From 20CM-2-55-15 sp963738025 (GTDB lineage Bacteria > Acidobacteriota > Terriglobia > 20CM-2-55-15), in NCBI GenBank assembly GCA_963738025.1, contig CAVTWA010000001.1:62001-126000 (forward strand): DNA of 64,000 nucleotides, read 5' to 3'. Below, one piece after another: positions 46,461 to 56,196 of the stretch. Within the stretch, counting starts at the first letter, position 1. Every line of letters begins with the position of its first letter. The notes below the pieces were generated by a model. That model searched no databases. It saw only the letters and a list, made by a program, of their open reading frames with translations, and had not been told where the DNA came from. Both the position numbers and the translations under genes were made by a program.

Positions 46461-47909
46461 ATGACGTATTCTAAGCAACGACTTAGGGAGGTGACGGCCC
46501 TCAAGAGGGAGGCTGTCCGGCGAATTCAGACGGACATCGGGGAAATTCATCCCTCCCCGACGCGGAAATATATCCACGAATTTAACGAGGAATTCCAGTC
46601 GTTTGAATCGGTTTGCTCGCACGACGAAATTTTGACAAAGGCATGTCAGGCAAACCTCGTCTGGATCGGCGACTATCACGCACTTTCCGCCAGTCAGAAC
46701 TTTGTTGCGGCGTTGCTGAAGGAAATCGTCGAACGGAAACGTGATGTCGCGCTCGCCGTCGAACCCGTTTTCGCGCGAAACCAGAAACTCCTCGACCTGT
46801 GGATGGACGGGAAGATGTCGGAGCAGGAATTCCTGGACCGCATCCACTATTACGAAGAATGGGGCTGTGATTGGCAAGCCTACAAGGACCTCTTTAACAC
46901 AGCCCGCGGCCTGGGCGCCCCTGTTTATGCCGTCGATTGCCATCCCCGAAACGACATGCGTAGTATCGGCCGGCGAGACCTCGGTGTGGCGCGCCGCATC
47001 GCCAGGTTAATGGAGCGCAATCCCGCGCAAACGCTTGTAGTGGTATTCGGCGAATCGCATCTGGCCTCGAGACATCTGCCGGGCCGGGTGCAAACGATTC
47101 TGCAGCGCAAAGAAATCCCCGCACGACAACTGACGATCCTGCAGAACGTCGACGCTCTGTATTGGCAGCTTGAAGAAAGCGGATTGGGCGAGCAGCGCGC
47201 CGTGCGGGTTCGGAAGGCCTGCTATTGCGTTTTTAACGCAACGCCAATCGAGAAGTACGAATCGTTCCGGCAGTACCTTCACAAATGCATCGAAGAAGAC
47301 TCCTCGGGTGACTGGACACTGCTTGCTCAGACATTGATGGAAATCATGATGGATTTTCTGGCGATGAAGAAGAAGGAGAACGTCGTCAGCCACATGGCGG
47401 TTCCCGACGAATTTCATCTCGCCGCCGCCGCAGAAGAGTTCGCCAGGCGCATTCATCAGGCCTGCCGGGGTGAACTGGAGAAGCCGGTCGAACGTGCGGC
47501 CCACGATGAGTTCTTCGTCAAAGTCATCGAGAACGGCCTCGGGTACTTCTGCTCCAAGTTGATGGACTCGTCGCGTGACGGCATTGAATCCCTTGCCGAA
47601 CGTGTGCTCAATCAGATCGGCCGCAATGATCAACTCACGCGAGCAATCGAGCTTCTCGTGCATCCTGCAAGACGCCCTGGTGCTCAGCATTTTGCCGCGT
47701 TGCGCTCCGCCATCGAGGCAAAAGCCGGAAAACAGAAAACCACTCGAATGCTGGGCCAATTACTCGGCTACGCGCTCGGACGCCGACTGTATCTTGCCTA
47801 CCTGCAGTCCCGGATCTCCCGAAAAGAGATTCAGGCCCTCTTTCATGATCCTCTCGATACTCCCCAACGTCCGTTAGAATGTTATAGGGAGTTGACCTCG
47901 AGATACTGA
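46461..47909 (+). CDS. ChaN-like (haem-binding uptake, Tiki superfamily) domain protein
   Basis: A 482-residue protein. The first 270 residues hold the paired motifs VWIGDYHALSASQNF and VVFGESHLASRHLPGRV plus YEEWGCDWQAYKDLF, as in ChaN/DUF399 proteins. These use acidic and His residues of a cage-like site. ChaN itself binds haem, but this larger protein lacks a signal peptide or lipobox, so it is probably cytoplasmic. The helical C-terminal half (about 270-482) is unassigned. It lies 20 bases before larB. Confidence 0.75.
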   Translation: MTYSKQRLREVTALKREAVRRIQTDIGEIHPSPTRKYIHEFNEEFQSFESVCSHDEILTKACQANLVWIGDYHALSASQNFVAALLKEIVERKRDVALAVEPVFARNQKLLDLWMDGKMSEQEFLDRIHYYEEWGCDWQAYKDLFNTARGLGAPVYAVDCHPRNDMRSIGRRDLGVARRIARLMERNPAQTLVVVFGESHLASRHLPGRVQTILQRKEIPARQLTILQNVDALYWQLEESGLGEQRAVRVRKACYCVFNATPIEKYESFRQYLHKCIEEDSSGDWTLLAQTLMEIMMDFLAMKKKENVVSHMAVPDEFHLAAAAEEFARRIHQACRGELEKPVERAAHDEFFVKVIENGLGYFCSKLMDSSRDGIESLAERVLNQIGRNDQLTRAIELLVHPARRPGAQHFAALRSAIEAKAGKQKTTRMLGQLLGYALGRRLYLAYLQSRISRKEIQALFHDPLDTPQRPLECYRELTSRY

Positions 47910-47929
47910 GGCTTACTGTAGCCGCGGGC

Positions 47930-48709
47930 ATGGAGCTTGCCGCCGCCACTGATCATGAACTTATGACCGAGAATCAGATTCGCAAAATCCTCAACGAGCA
48001 TAAATCTGGCGGACTGTCACTGGATGATGCGCTCGCGCGCCTGCGCGAGCTACCTTTCGAAGATCTGGGCTTTGCAAACGTTGATCATCACCGCACACTT
48101 CGCCAGGGCTTCCCCGAGGTCGTTTTTGGCAGCGGAAAGACTGTGGAACAGGTTGGGCGGATCGTCGAGGCGATGAATAAACACGATCATAACATTCTGG
48201 TTACTCGTGCGACGCCGCTGCACTTCGAGCGAGTGAAGCAGATCGCTCCGGAAGCCGAGTTTCACGAGGTCGCCCGCGCAATAGCCATTCAGAAAGACAA
48301 GACGATTCGAGGAAAGGGCACTGTCATGGTCGTCTCCGCAGGCACATCGGATATGCCGGTCGCGGAAGAAGCCGTCGTCACATTAAAGGTGATGGGAAAT
48401 CACGTCGAAGCTCTCTATGACGTCGGCGTCGCCGGCCTCCATCGTTTGCTCGACCGGCGCGAACGCCTGGCTCAAGCACGCGTGCTGATCGTGGCCGCGG
48501 GAATGGAGGGCGCTCTTCCCAGCGTTGTCGGTGGACTGGTTTCAGCTCCCGTCATTGCAGTGCCCACCAGCATCGGTTACGGCGCAAGTTTCAACGGCAT
48601 CGCTGCTTTGCTGGGTATGTTGAACAGCTGCGCATCGAACGTGACGGTTGTGAATATCGATAATGGTTTCGGCGCTGGCGTCGTTGCCAGCCTCATCAAT
48701 CGCCAGTAA
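47930..48709 (+). CDS. larB: Pyridinium-3,5-biscarboxylic acid mononucleotide synthase
   Basis: A 259-residue protein with the N-terminal LarB helical motif LPFEDLGFANVDHHRTLRQG and a C-terminal PurE-like domain (VVSAGTSDMPVAEEA, AGMEGALPSVVGGL). LarB carboxylates and hydrolyses nicotinic acid adenine dinucleotide, the first step of the nickel-pincer cofactor of lactate racemase-type enzymes. larC and larE are not in the window. ATG 47930 has no clear ribosome site; ATG 47963 is an alternative. It is 5 bases from mutS2. Confidence 0.92.
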   Translation: MELAAATDHELMTENQIRKILNEHKSGGLSLDDALARLRELPFEDLGFANVDHHRTLRQGFPEVVFGSGKTVEQVGRIVEAMNKHDHNILVTRATPLHFERVKQIAPEAEFHEVARAIAIQKDKTIRGKGTVMVVSAGTSDMPVAEEAVVTLKVMGNHVEALYDVGVAGLHRLLDRRERLAQARVLIVAAGMEGALPSVVGGLVSAPVIAVPTSIGYGASFNGIAALLGMLNSCASNVTVVNIDNGFGAGVVASLINRQ

Positions 48710-48714
48710 GCCCA

Positions 48715-51078
48715 ATGGATTTCTCCCTCGACGCTCTCGAATATTACAGACTGAAGGAATTGCTTGGACGGTATGTCTCGACCGTCGCAGCCCGGCATGC
48801 ACTGGACGGCGTGACACCTATACTCGATGCGGAAAAGCTCGATACCGAGCATGCCATTACAGCAGAGGCAATGCAGTACCTGCGTGAGTACCGGGTGCCG
48901 TTCAATGACATCGCTCTGCTGCCGGAGGCTCTCGACAAACTGTCAGTTGCAGGCTCGGTGTTGGAAGTGCCGGAAATCGAGGCGATCCAGTCTTTCCTGT
49001 CCCATGTCGAGGGTTTGCGCCTCCGCTGGCATGAAGCGAAAGAACGCGAAAGCTATCCCCGCCTCGCGCAAACCGCGAAGCGCTTACCGGATCTTCGCGA
49101 ACTGTCCAAACACCTTGCTCGCGCCATACAAAACGGTGAAGTTGATGAACATTACAGCCCGGAATTGAGGCGGATCCGGCGGGCATTGGCAAACGCGCGG
49201 TCACGACTCACCGAAAAACTCGAGTCTATGCTGCGCAGCCCGGCTTACGCACCGCAGCTTCAAGAGCAAATTGTGACGGTTCGCAACGGCCGGTTCGTGA
49301 TCCCAGTACGCACCGAACAGAAGCGCGGCATCGAGGGGATCGTTCATGGCAGCTCCTCGAGCGGCGCCACCCTCTTCATGGAGCCCCTTGCAGTATTGGA
49401 AATGAACAATGAATTGGTTCGGCTGCAGGATGAAGAACGGGCGGAAATTGCCCGTATTCTAGCCGAACTGACGGACTTGATTCAGGCAAGCGCCGGACAG
49501 ATTGATTTCGCTCTTTCTCTGTCCGCATACCTCGAACTGACTTTTGCAAAGGCTCGCTTCGGCCGTGAATTCGACTGCATTCGTCCAATCTTCTCGCAAG
49601 GGGCTCTACTGACTTTGATCAAAGCGCGGCACCCGCTGCTTGAAGATAACCTGCGGCAGGAGAACATATCGATGACACCCGTGTCACTCGATATGGATCC
49701 CAGCCGGCGCATTCTGGTCATCAGCGGGCCGAATGCGGGAGGGAAGACGGTTGTACTGAAGACGACGGGCTTGCTTGCGTTGATGGCCCAATCGGGGATC
49801 CCCGTTCCAGCCGAGCAAGCAACTCTGCCAATTTTCGATCACGTACTGGCCGACATCGGGGATCAGCAGTCCATAACAAACCACCTGAGCACTTTTTCGG
49901 CGCACGTTTTGGCGATCAAGTCGATGATCGAGTCGGCGACAGCCCGTTCGCTTATTCTGCTCGATGAAATCGGCAGCAGTACCGAACCCGGAGAGGGCGC
50001 GGCGCTCGCGCGGGCAGTGCTCGAGCAGTTTAGAGAAATCGGCTCTCTTGCGATCGCAACGACGCACTACAACCGGTTGAAACTCTACGCCGAAACGAGC
50101 CCGGGCGTGGCCAACGCTGCCATGGAGTTCAACGAACTTACTCTGCAGCCCACCTATCGGCTGATCCATGGCCTCTCCGGCGCCTCGAGCGGACTCAAGA
50201 TCGCCGAGCGACTTGCCTTGCCGCCGAACGTGTTATCCGCGGCCGTCGGTTTCCTCGAAACGGCGGACGTCGATGCCGCCTATTACGTGGAAGAACTGCG
50301 CCGGCGAATCGCCGACCTGGAACAGGAAAAGTTGCAGCTTCAGGAACAACGGCGGGAATTCGAGGAATGGAAGCAAAGGGAACTCGACCAGATCACCGCT
50401 CAACATAAGCAGGAGATCGTGAAGGTCGAACAGAAACTGGAAAGAATTGCCCAGGAGATGTCGGACCGGGCGGCTCGGGAACTCGACACTGTCAAAGATG
50501 AATCCGCTAAGAAGGCCTTTCAGAAGAAATTGACCAATGTCAAAGCTCAGGCAAATCGAGAACTCGTCCGCGAAAAAGACAAAGTGAACCCTGTCGTATC
50601 GCCCACACCGGCCAGTGCCCCACGACAGCCGCTGCGGGCCGCAGAAGGCAATCTGGTTCGCGTCCTGTCGCTATCCGTAACGGGAAGAATCACGTCCACC
50701 CAGGGTGATGAGGCAGAGGTTCTGGTAGGCAACATCAAACTGCGACGGCCGCTGTCGGATCTGGACATCATTCAGGCAGCGCCAATGAAGCTTCCAGAAA
50801 ACGTCCATGTCAACATTTCGACAAAGGTGTTCGAAAAAAATGAAATCAATGTGATCGGCAAGAAGGTCGATGAGGCCGTAGATCTGACCGATAAATTTCT
50901 CGACGACGCCTTTCTCGCGCAAGCCAGCAACATTCGGATTGTGCACGGCATGGGTACGGGCGCACTGAGACAGGCGATTGCCGAACTGCTCAGCCATCAC
51001 CCCCACGTCAGCCACTTCGAATCCGCTCAGCACTCCGAAGGCGGCAGGGGAGTCACACTTGTAACACTGCGAGACTAA
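48715..51078 (+). CDS. mutS2: MutS2 family DNA/ribosome-associated ATPase
   Basis: A 787-residue protein. The MutS core ATPase has Walker A GPNAGGKT (338-345), Walker B LILLDEIGSST and ATTHYNRLKLYAE. A long coiled coil (IADLEQEKLQLQEQRREF) leads to a C-terminal Smr nuclease domain (RIVHGMGTGALRQAI). MutS2 proteins suppress recombination and, in some bacteria, rescue collided ribosomes. It has no MutS mismatch domain. It follows larB closely. Confidence 0.95.
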   Translation: MDFSLDALEYYRLKELLGRYVSTVAARHALDGVTPILDAEKLDTEHAITAEAMQYLREYRVPFNDIALLPEALDKLSVAGSVLEVPEIEAIQSFLSHVEGLRLRWHEAKERESYPRLAQTAKRLPDLRELSKHLARAIQNGEVDEHYSPELRRIRRALANARSRLTEKLESMLRSPAYAPQLQEQIVTVRNGRFVIPVRTEQKRGIEGIVHGSSSSGATLFMEPLAVLEMNNELVRLQDEERAEIARILAELTDLIQASAGQIDFALSLSAYLELTFAKARFGREFDCIRPIFSQGALLTLIKARHPLLEDNLRQENISMTPVSLDMDPSRRILVISGPNAGGKTVVLKTTGLLALMAQSGIPVPAEQATLPIFDHVLADIGDQQSITNHLSTFSAHVLAIKSMIESATARSLILLDEIGSSTEPGEGAALARAVLEQFREIGSLAIATTHYNRLKLYAETSPGVANAAMEFNELTLQPTYRLIHGLSGASSGLKIAERLALPPNVLSAAVGFLETADVDAAYYVEELRRRIADLEQEKLQLQEQRREFEEWKQRELDQITAQHKQEIVKVEQKLERIAQEMSDRAARELDTVKDESAKKAFQKKLTNVKAQANRELVREKDKVNPVVSPTPASAPRQPLRAAEGNLVRVLSLSVTGRITSTQGDEAEVLVGNIKLRRPLSDLDIIQAAPMKLPENVHVNISTKVFEKNEINVIGKKVDEAVDLTDKFLDDAFLAQASNIRIVHGMGTGALRQAIAELLSHHPHVSHFESAQHSEGGRGVTLVTLRD

Positions 51079-51202
51079 GACCTAACTTACTGAAACCACG
51101 CGAACTGCCGGGAATCTAGCGATTAGGCGGGCGTTGCTTGAAGTCTACCGAAACGGGACTGCGGCGAGCGTCAGGTTTTTCGCACTTTCCTGCTTATTCC
51201 TC

Positions 51203-51230
51203 TTGATATTTTCCATGGCCCACATATAAA
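51203..51230 (+). promoter_or_regulatory. Candidate sigma-70 promoter of dnaG-rpoD
   Basis: TTGATA (51203-51208) and TATAAA (51225-51230) are separated by 16 bases, about 40 bases upstream of the dnaG ATG. It is the best match in the 190-base gap after mutS2, which otherwise shows nothing notable. Confidence 0.4.
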
Positions 51231-51269
51231 TTAAACGATTTCGTTTTGGACCCCGCGGCACCCTTTTAA

Positions 51270-52998
51270 ATGAACAATTTCACCGAGACAGTCCGCCATT
51301 CTGCCGACCTCGTCCGCGTAGTCTCGGATTACGTCAGTCTCAAGCAGGCGGGGGTCACCTTTAAGGGCCTGTGTCCTTTTCATTCCGAGAAAACGCCGTC
51401 TTTTACAGTTCACCGGGACAAGCAGTTCTTTTACTGCTTTGGCTGCCACGCCGGGGGAGACGTCTTTAAGTTTGTAATGCTGATCGAGAATGTGCCTTTT
51501 CCGGAAGCGGTCGAGATCGTCGCAGAGAAATGCGGGATACCGATTCCGGCGGTGCGCGGGCTGGACGACAAGAAATCAGAAGAACGTAAGCAACTCTTTG
51601 AAATCCATGACCAGACGGCCGCGTATTTCCAGCGAATGCTTTCTACGGCTGAAGCAGAACCAGCCAGGCAGGTTCTGGAAAAGCGGCAGGTTGGTGAAGC
51701 TTTCGTCAAACGATTCGGCCTCGGTTACGCGCCCGCAGCAGGCTTGATGAGCCACTTGCGGCTCAAAGACCCGGTAGCAAGCGGTCTGTTCGTGAAGAAC
51801 GATCGCGGCGAAACATATGATCGATTCCGCCGCCGTCTGATGTTTCCCGATCTGGAACGAGCGGGGCAAGATCATCGGTTTCGGCGGGCGGGCACTGTCG
51901 CCGGACGCGCAGCCGAAATACCTGAACTCGCCCGAATCGCCGCTGTACTCGAAGTCACACGTTTTATACGCGTTCCATTTCGCGCGGGACTCGGCCCAGA
52001 AAGCAGGCCGACTGGTCGTCGTCGAAGGGTACTTCGACTGCTTGAGCCTCCATCAGGCAGGAATCACGAACGTCGTGGCGTCCTGCGGCACCGCACTGAC
52101 CCAGCAGCAAGTTGGGATCATGGCCCGTTACGTGCCTGAGGTCGTGATGAATTACGACCCCGACGCGGCGGGGCAGAACGCGATGCGGCGATCCATCGAC
52201 CTTCTGCTGGCACAGGGGCTTCGGGTTCGGATTCTCAAGCTGGAGGGCGGCCTAGACCCGGACGATTATGTCCGCAAAGAAGGTGGCGACGTTTACGCCA
52301 AGCTTCTGTCGAATGCGCCGTACTTCTGGCAGTACCTGATGACCGAGGCAGGGCGCCAATACGACCTCAGCGAACCGGCCATGAAAGCCACCGCAGTCAG
52401 TGACGTCATGCAGCACGTTGCTAAAATTGAAGATCGAGTCGAGCAAATCGAAGTAGCGCGCTCCGTCGCAGAAGGTTTCAAAGTACCGGAAAGCGCGATT
52501 TTCGAACGCCTCAATGTGACTCCACGGAAGCCGGAAATCCGGCCCGCAGCTCGCATCGCCGTCCCCCGAACGCCAGAACGGAAGCTGACGATGGCCGAGA
52601 AACAGTTAATTCAAGCCCTGCTGCAAGGCCGCAACCTTGGGGAGGCGCTCGAGCCCTTCCTGGAAAGCGACTTCGGGACGCGAATCTGGTCGCGGCCCGT
52701 TCTGGCAGAACTTGTTAAAGATCCGGACCGGAACGTCGAAATGGCTCTTCAAAACGTCCAAGATGAAGAGCTGAAGAAAGAAGTCCGGTCAGCAGTTTTG
52801 GAACCTTTCGGACAGATTTCTAACGACCAGGCATTGGATTCTGTGAAGCGACTCTATGATGGCCATCTCGTCCAAAAATTAGAGGAGATCCGTCAACAAC
52901 TAAAACAGTACGGCTCCGGGCCTGCCCCCCAAGAATTGGTACGAAGGCACATGGAATTGGTAGCAGAACGTAACCGCGTCGCCGCATTCAAGGCTTGA
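51270..52998 (+). CDS. dnaG: DNA primase, one inserted base at 51849
   Basis: The first part (51270-51848) has the CHC2 zinc domain (CPFHSEKTPSF from C35, CFGCHAGGD from C56) and the start of the catalytic core, ending RRRLMFP. An extra G at 51849 (CCCGATCTGG) breaks the frame. Without it the chain continues IWNERGKIIGFGGRAL, then the TOPRIM motif VVVEGYFDCLSLHQAG and MNYDPDAAG, and a C-terminal helicase-binding domain. Total about 576 residues. It makes replication primers and is essential, so a sequence error is far more likely than real loss. It precedes rpoD. Confidence 0.9.
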
Positions 52999-53021
52999 AA
53001 ACCAGAGGGAGCAGCGTATTA

Positions 53022-54830
53022 GTGAGTAAAGGAATGACAAAAGGCAATAATAAAAAAGGAACAACCACCACGATCGAAAAGGAACCCCAGCCGAAGCGCA
53101 CTGCTTTGGAAGAGCAATTGGGAGGCCTTGACGAAAAATACGACGACAGCGTGCAAAAGCTCATCGACATCGGTAAGGAAAAGGGATATCTCCTTTACGA
53201 TGAGGTGAGTGACCTCCTGCCGCCGGAAATCAGCTCTTCGGCCGAGGACCTGGATGACCTGTTTTCCGCTTTCGGGACAGCAGGCATCGAAGTCATCGAT
53301 ACCGATGACCAGAATTTTGCCCCTCTGGACAAGATTCCGGGAGAAAAGAAGTTTGACGGCGAGGCGCCCGAAGAGGGAGTTGAACTCGACCTCACACCCG
53401 GAGCGCTCGAGAAAACCAACGATCCCGTCCGCATGTACCTGCGCGAGATGGGAACCGTCCCGCTGTTGACGCGCGACGGCGAAGTCGAAATTGCGAAACG
53501 CATCGAGCGCGGTCAGCTGACCGTGCTGAAAGTCCTGTCTCGTTCGCCTGTAATCGTTCGCGAGATCATCTCCATCGGCGAACAGCTCAGAAACGATCCC
53601 AGTATCATCAAGGACATCCTCCAGTTCAGTGACGAGGAATTGACGGACGAGAAGATCGAGGAAAAGCACCAGGAAACCCTTTCAATCATCGACGAAATCG
53701 GTAAGACGTACAAGAAAGTCACTCAGCTCAAGGCGAAGCTCGACACGCTCCCCAAAGCCAAAAAGCCGCAATACCGGCGCGCCGCCTGGAATCTTGGCCG
53801 GACCCGTGTGTATCTTTCACAGCTCGTCCGCTCTCTCGAGTTTTCGAATTCCGAGAAGCTGCGACTGATGGGCTTGATGAAGACGACCGTCGAAAAGATG
53901 CGGCCGCTCGAGCAGGAACTGAATAAGCTGGAGCGCAAAGCGGACCATACCAAGAAGGAATACCGCAAGACGATCCAGAAAGACATCCGTACCGTCAAGG
54001 CCAAGATTGCAGAAATGGAGGAGGAAACCCGCTCCACTGCTCTTGAACTGAAACGGACGCTCCAGACCATCATGGGAGGCCAGGTTCAGGCCGAGATCGC
54101 AAAACGGGAACTCGTCGAAGCAAATCTCCGGCTGGTCGTTTCAATCGCGAAGAAATACACGAACCGCGGGCTTCAGTTTCTCGATTTGATCCAGGAAGGC
54201 AATATCGGTTTGATGAAGGCCGTCGATAAATTCGAATATCGACGCGGCTATAAGTTTTCGACCTATGCCACCTGGTGGATCCGCCAGGCAATCACCCGGG
54301 CTATTGCGGATCAGGCACGAACGATTCGTATCCCGGTGCACATGATCGAAACCATCAACAAGTTGATCCGAACGTCCCGGGCTCTGGTACAGGAACTTGG
54401 CCGGGAGCCTACCAGCGAAGAAATCGCAAAGCGCATGGATATTCCGGTATCCAAGGTCCGGAAAGTCCTGAAAATTGCGCAGGAGCCGATCTCGCTGGAA
54501 ACGCCGATCGGTGAAGAGGAAGATTCACATCTTGGCGATTTCATCGAAGATCGCGGGGTGGTTTCTCCGGCCGATGCCGTCATCAACATCAATCTTAAGG
54601 AAATGACTGAGCAGGTTCTCAATACCCTGACGCCTCGGGAAGAACGGGTCATCAAGATGCGGTTCGGCCTGGAAGACGGAACCGAACACACCTTGGAAGA
54701 GGTTGGCCAGAACTTCGCCGTCACTCGTGAACGTATCCGTCAGATCGAAGCCAAGGCACTGCGGAAATTGCGGCATCCCAGCCGCAGCCGGCGACTGCGC
54801 GCTTTCCTGGATGGCACGGGACGAGATTAG
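53022..54830 (+). CDS. rpoD: Primary sigma factor RpoD (sigma-70/SigA)
   Basis: About 602 residues from GTG 53022, with GAGGGAG about 10 bases upstream; ATG 53034 is also possible. Region 1.1 (LIDIGKEKGYLLYDEVSDLLP) leads to region 1.2 (DPVRMYLREMGTVPLL) and a non-conserved insert. Region 2 has VSIAKKYTNRGLQFLDLIQEG and STYATWWIRQAITRAI, and region 4 has VIKMRFGLEDG and the helix-turn-helix (FAVTRERIRQIEAKAL). It directs housekeeping transcription. It starts about 23 bases after dnaG. Confidence 0.96.
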   Translation: MSKGMTKGNNKKGTTTTIEKEPQPKRTALEEQLGGLDEKYDDSVQKLIDIGKEKGYLLYDEVSDLLPPEISSSAEDLDDLFSAFGTAGIEVIDTDDQNFAPLDKIPGEKKFDGEAPEEGVELDLTPGALEKTNDPVRMYLREMGTVPLLTRDGEVEIAKRIERGQLTVLKVLSRSPVIVREIISIGEQLRNDPSIIKDILQFSDEELTDEKIEEKHQETLSIIDEIGKTYKKVTQLKAKLDTLPKAKKPQYRRAAWNLGRTRVYLSQLVRSLEFSNSEKLRLMGLMKTTVEKMRPLEQELNKLERKADHTKKEYRKTIQKDIRTVKAKIAEMEEETRSTALELKRTLQTIMGGQVQAEIAKRELVEANLRLVVSIAKKYTNRGLQFLDLIQEGNIGLMKAVDKFEYRRGYKFSTYATWWIRQAITRAIADQARTIRIPVHMIETINKLIRTSRALVQELGREPTSEEIAKRMDIPVSKVRKVLKIAQEPISLETPIGEEEDSHLGDFIEDRGVVSPADAVININLKEMTEQVLNTLTPREERVIKMRFGLEDGTEHTLEEVGQNFAVTRERIRQIEAKALRKLRHPSRSRRLRAFLDGTGRD

Positions 54831-54852
54831 GGTAAACTGACAACTTGAAGCC

Positions 54853-54905
54853 AGAAACACAAGAAGCACAAGAGGCTCACGACCTTTTGTGCTTCTTGTG
54901 CTTCT
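54853..54905. terminator. Long hairpin after rpoD
   Basis: The left arm (AGAAACACAAGAAGCACAAG...) and right arm (...CTTGTGCTTCT) form a stem of about 23 bases with two mismatches and a 7-base loop. It separates rpoD from the tRNA gene. The arms repeat the CAAGAAGCACAAG word, which resembles a dispersed simple repeat also seen near 59860-59890. Confidence 0.6.
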
Positions 54906-54911
54906 GTCTCC

Positions 54912-54985
54912 GGGCCCATAGCTCAGTTGGTTAGAGCTCCCGGCTCATAACCGGGCAGTCGTAGGTTCAAGTCCTACTGGGCCCA
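54912..54985 (+). tRNA. tRNA with CAT anticodon (Met elongator or Ile2)
   Basis: A 74-base cloverleaf: acceptor GGGCCCA/TGGGCCC, D arm GCTCAGTTGGTTAGAGC, anticodon stem CCCGG/CCGGG around CTCATAA, and T arm GTAGG TTCAAGT CCTAC, then discriminator A. CCA is not encoded. The G1-C72 pair argues against initiator Met. Whether the C34 is lysidine-modified (Ile2) cannot be told from the sequence. Confidence 0.95.
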
Positions 54986-54996
54986 CTCATACAACA

Positions 54997-55728
54997 ATGA
55001 ATTCAGATCTCAAGCAGCTTATTCGCCTCCAGGCCATCGACGTCTCGATTCAAGAACTTCGTTCTCGCATCGACAAGTTTCCGGCCATCTCTAAAGCTCT
55101 CGATGAAAAGCTTCGAACCGCACAATCCGGACTCGAATCGGCCAAGGAAAAGGCAAAAACCAATCAGGGGAGCCGCAAGAAACTCGAGTCTGAGATCAGT
55201 TCTACCGAAGGCAAGATCTCGAAGTACCGCGATCAGATGATGGCGGTGAAAACCAATGAGGAATACCGCGCTCTCCAGCACGAGATCGAACATGCCCAGT
55301 CCGCCATTCGCAAGGTCGAAGACGATATCTTGAATCTCATGATGGAAGCTGAGACCAACCAGGCCGACATCAAAACGGCCGAAGTGCAATTGAAAGCGGA
55401 TCAGGTAAAAGTTCAAAACGAGAGGCAGGCTCTGGACGACGAGAACAAACGAGACCTGAGCGCCCTCGAATCCTACGTGAAGGAACGGAAAGAAATCCAG
55501 GCGACCGTTTCGGCTGATCTCGTTTCGCAATATGACCGCGTACGCAAACACCGTGGCGGAATCGGCGTTGCGCCTGCGCGCAATGAAGTCTGCGAGATTT
55601 GCCAGGTGCGGATCCGGCCGCAGATCTATCAGGAGATCAAGAAAAACAATCAGATCATTGCCTGCGATGCGTGCCAGCGAATTCTCTACAATCCTGAAAA
55701 CATGGACCACCCCTTCGAAGTCGCCTGA
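54997..55728 (+). CDS. Coiled-coil protein with C-terminal C4 zinc ribbon
   Basis: A 243-residue protein: a long helical hairpin (about 1-185, such as KLESEISSTEGKISKYRDQM) and a zinc ribbon with CEICQVRIRPQIY and CDACQRILY. This is the CT398-like/zf-RING_7 type found across bacteria, of unknown molecular role, possibly in protein secretion or nucleic-acid binding. It starts 11 bases after the tRNA and is followed by RNase HI. Confidence 0.85.
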   Translation: MNSDLKQLIRLQAIDVSIQELRSRIDKFPAISKALDEKLRTAQSGLESAKEKAKTNQGSRKKLESEISSTEGKISKYRDQMMAVKTNEEYRALQHEIEHAQSAIRKVEDDILNLMMEAETNQADIKTAEVQLKADQVKVQNERQALDDENKRDLSALESYVKERKEIQATVSADLVSQYDRVRKHRGGIGVAPARNEVCEICQVRIRPQIYQEIKKNNQIIACDACQRILYNPENMDHPFEVA

Positions 55729-55736
55729 TTCCCAGC

Positions 55737-56141
55737 ATGAAACTCGATGCCTATATCGACGGGGGCTCGCGTGGTAATCCGGGCGAGGCGGGAATCGGTG
55801 TGCATTTCCCCGGAGTTGTGCGCATCGCCGAATATATCGGAACAGGAACCAACAATTTTGCCGAATACTCGGCCTTGATCACTGCGGTCCGGTACGCGGT
55901 TTTCTGCCGTTGCGAACAACTTCACGTTTATGCCGATTCCGAGCTGGTCGTAAAGCAGATCCAAGGCGAATACCAGGTCAAAAACGAAAACATTCGCCCG
56001 CTCTACCAGCATGCCCAGCGCTGGATCGCGCTGATACCCAGCTTTGCGATTTCCCACGTCCGCCGGGAATTCAACAAAGAAGCGGACAAGCTTGCCAATC
56101 TCGCCATGGACACCCGCCGCAATTCCGTAAAGTGGGAGTAA
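55737..56141 (+). CDS. Ribonuclease HI family protein
   Basis: A 134-residue RNase H fold with the catalytic acids at D8 (YIDGGSRGNPG), E43 (NNFAEYSAL), D67 (VYADSELVV) and D117 (NKEADKLAN). It would cut RNA in RNA-DNA hybrids. It is the short form without the basic protrusion, like the RnhA-related proteins of many bacteria. It lies 8 bases after the zinc-ribbon gene. Confidence 0.88.
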   Translation: MKLDAYIDGGSRGNPGEAGIGVHFPGVVRIAEYIGTGTNNFAEYSALITAVRYAVFCRCEQLHVYADSELVVKQIQGEYQVKNENIRPLYQHAQRWIALIPSFAISHVRREFNKEADKLANLAMDTRRNSVKWE

Positions 56142-56196
56142 GCGGCGACGAGGGGCCTGCCCCCTTTGCCGCATTCACGGCTATAATCAACGGATT

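Noticed and set aside
51840..51860. Programmed frameshift in dnaG
   Set aside because: No slippery heptamer or stimulating hairpin is evident, and dnaG is not known to use one.
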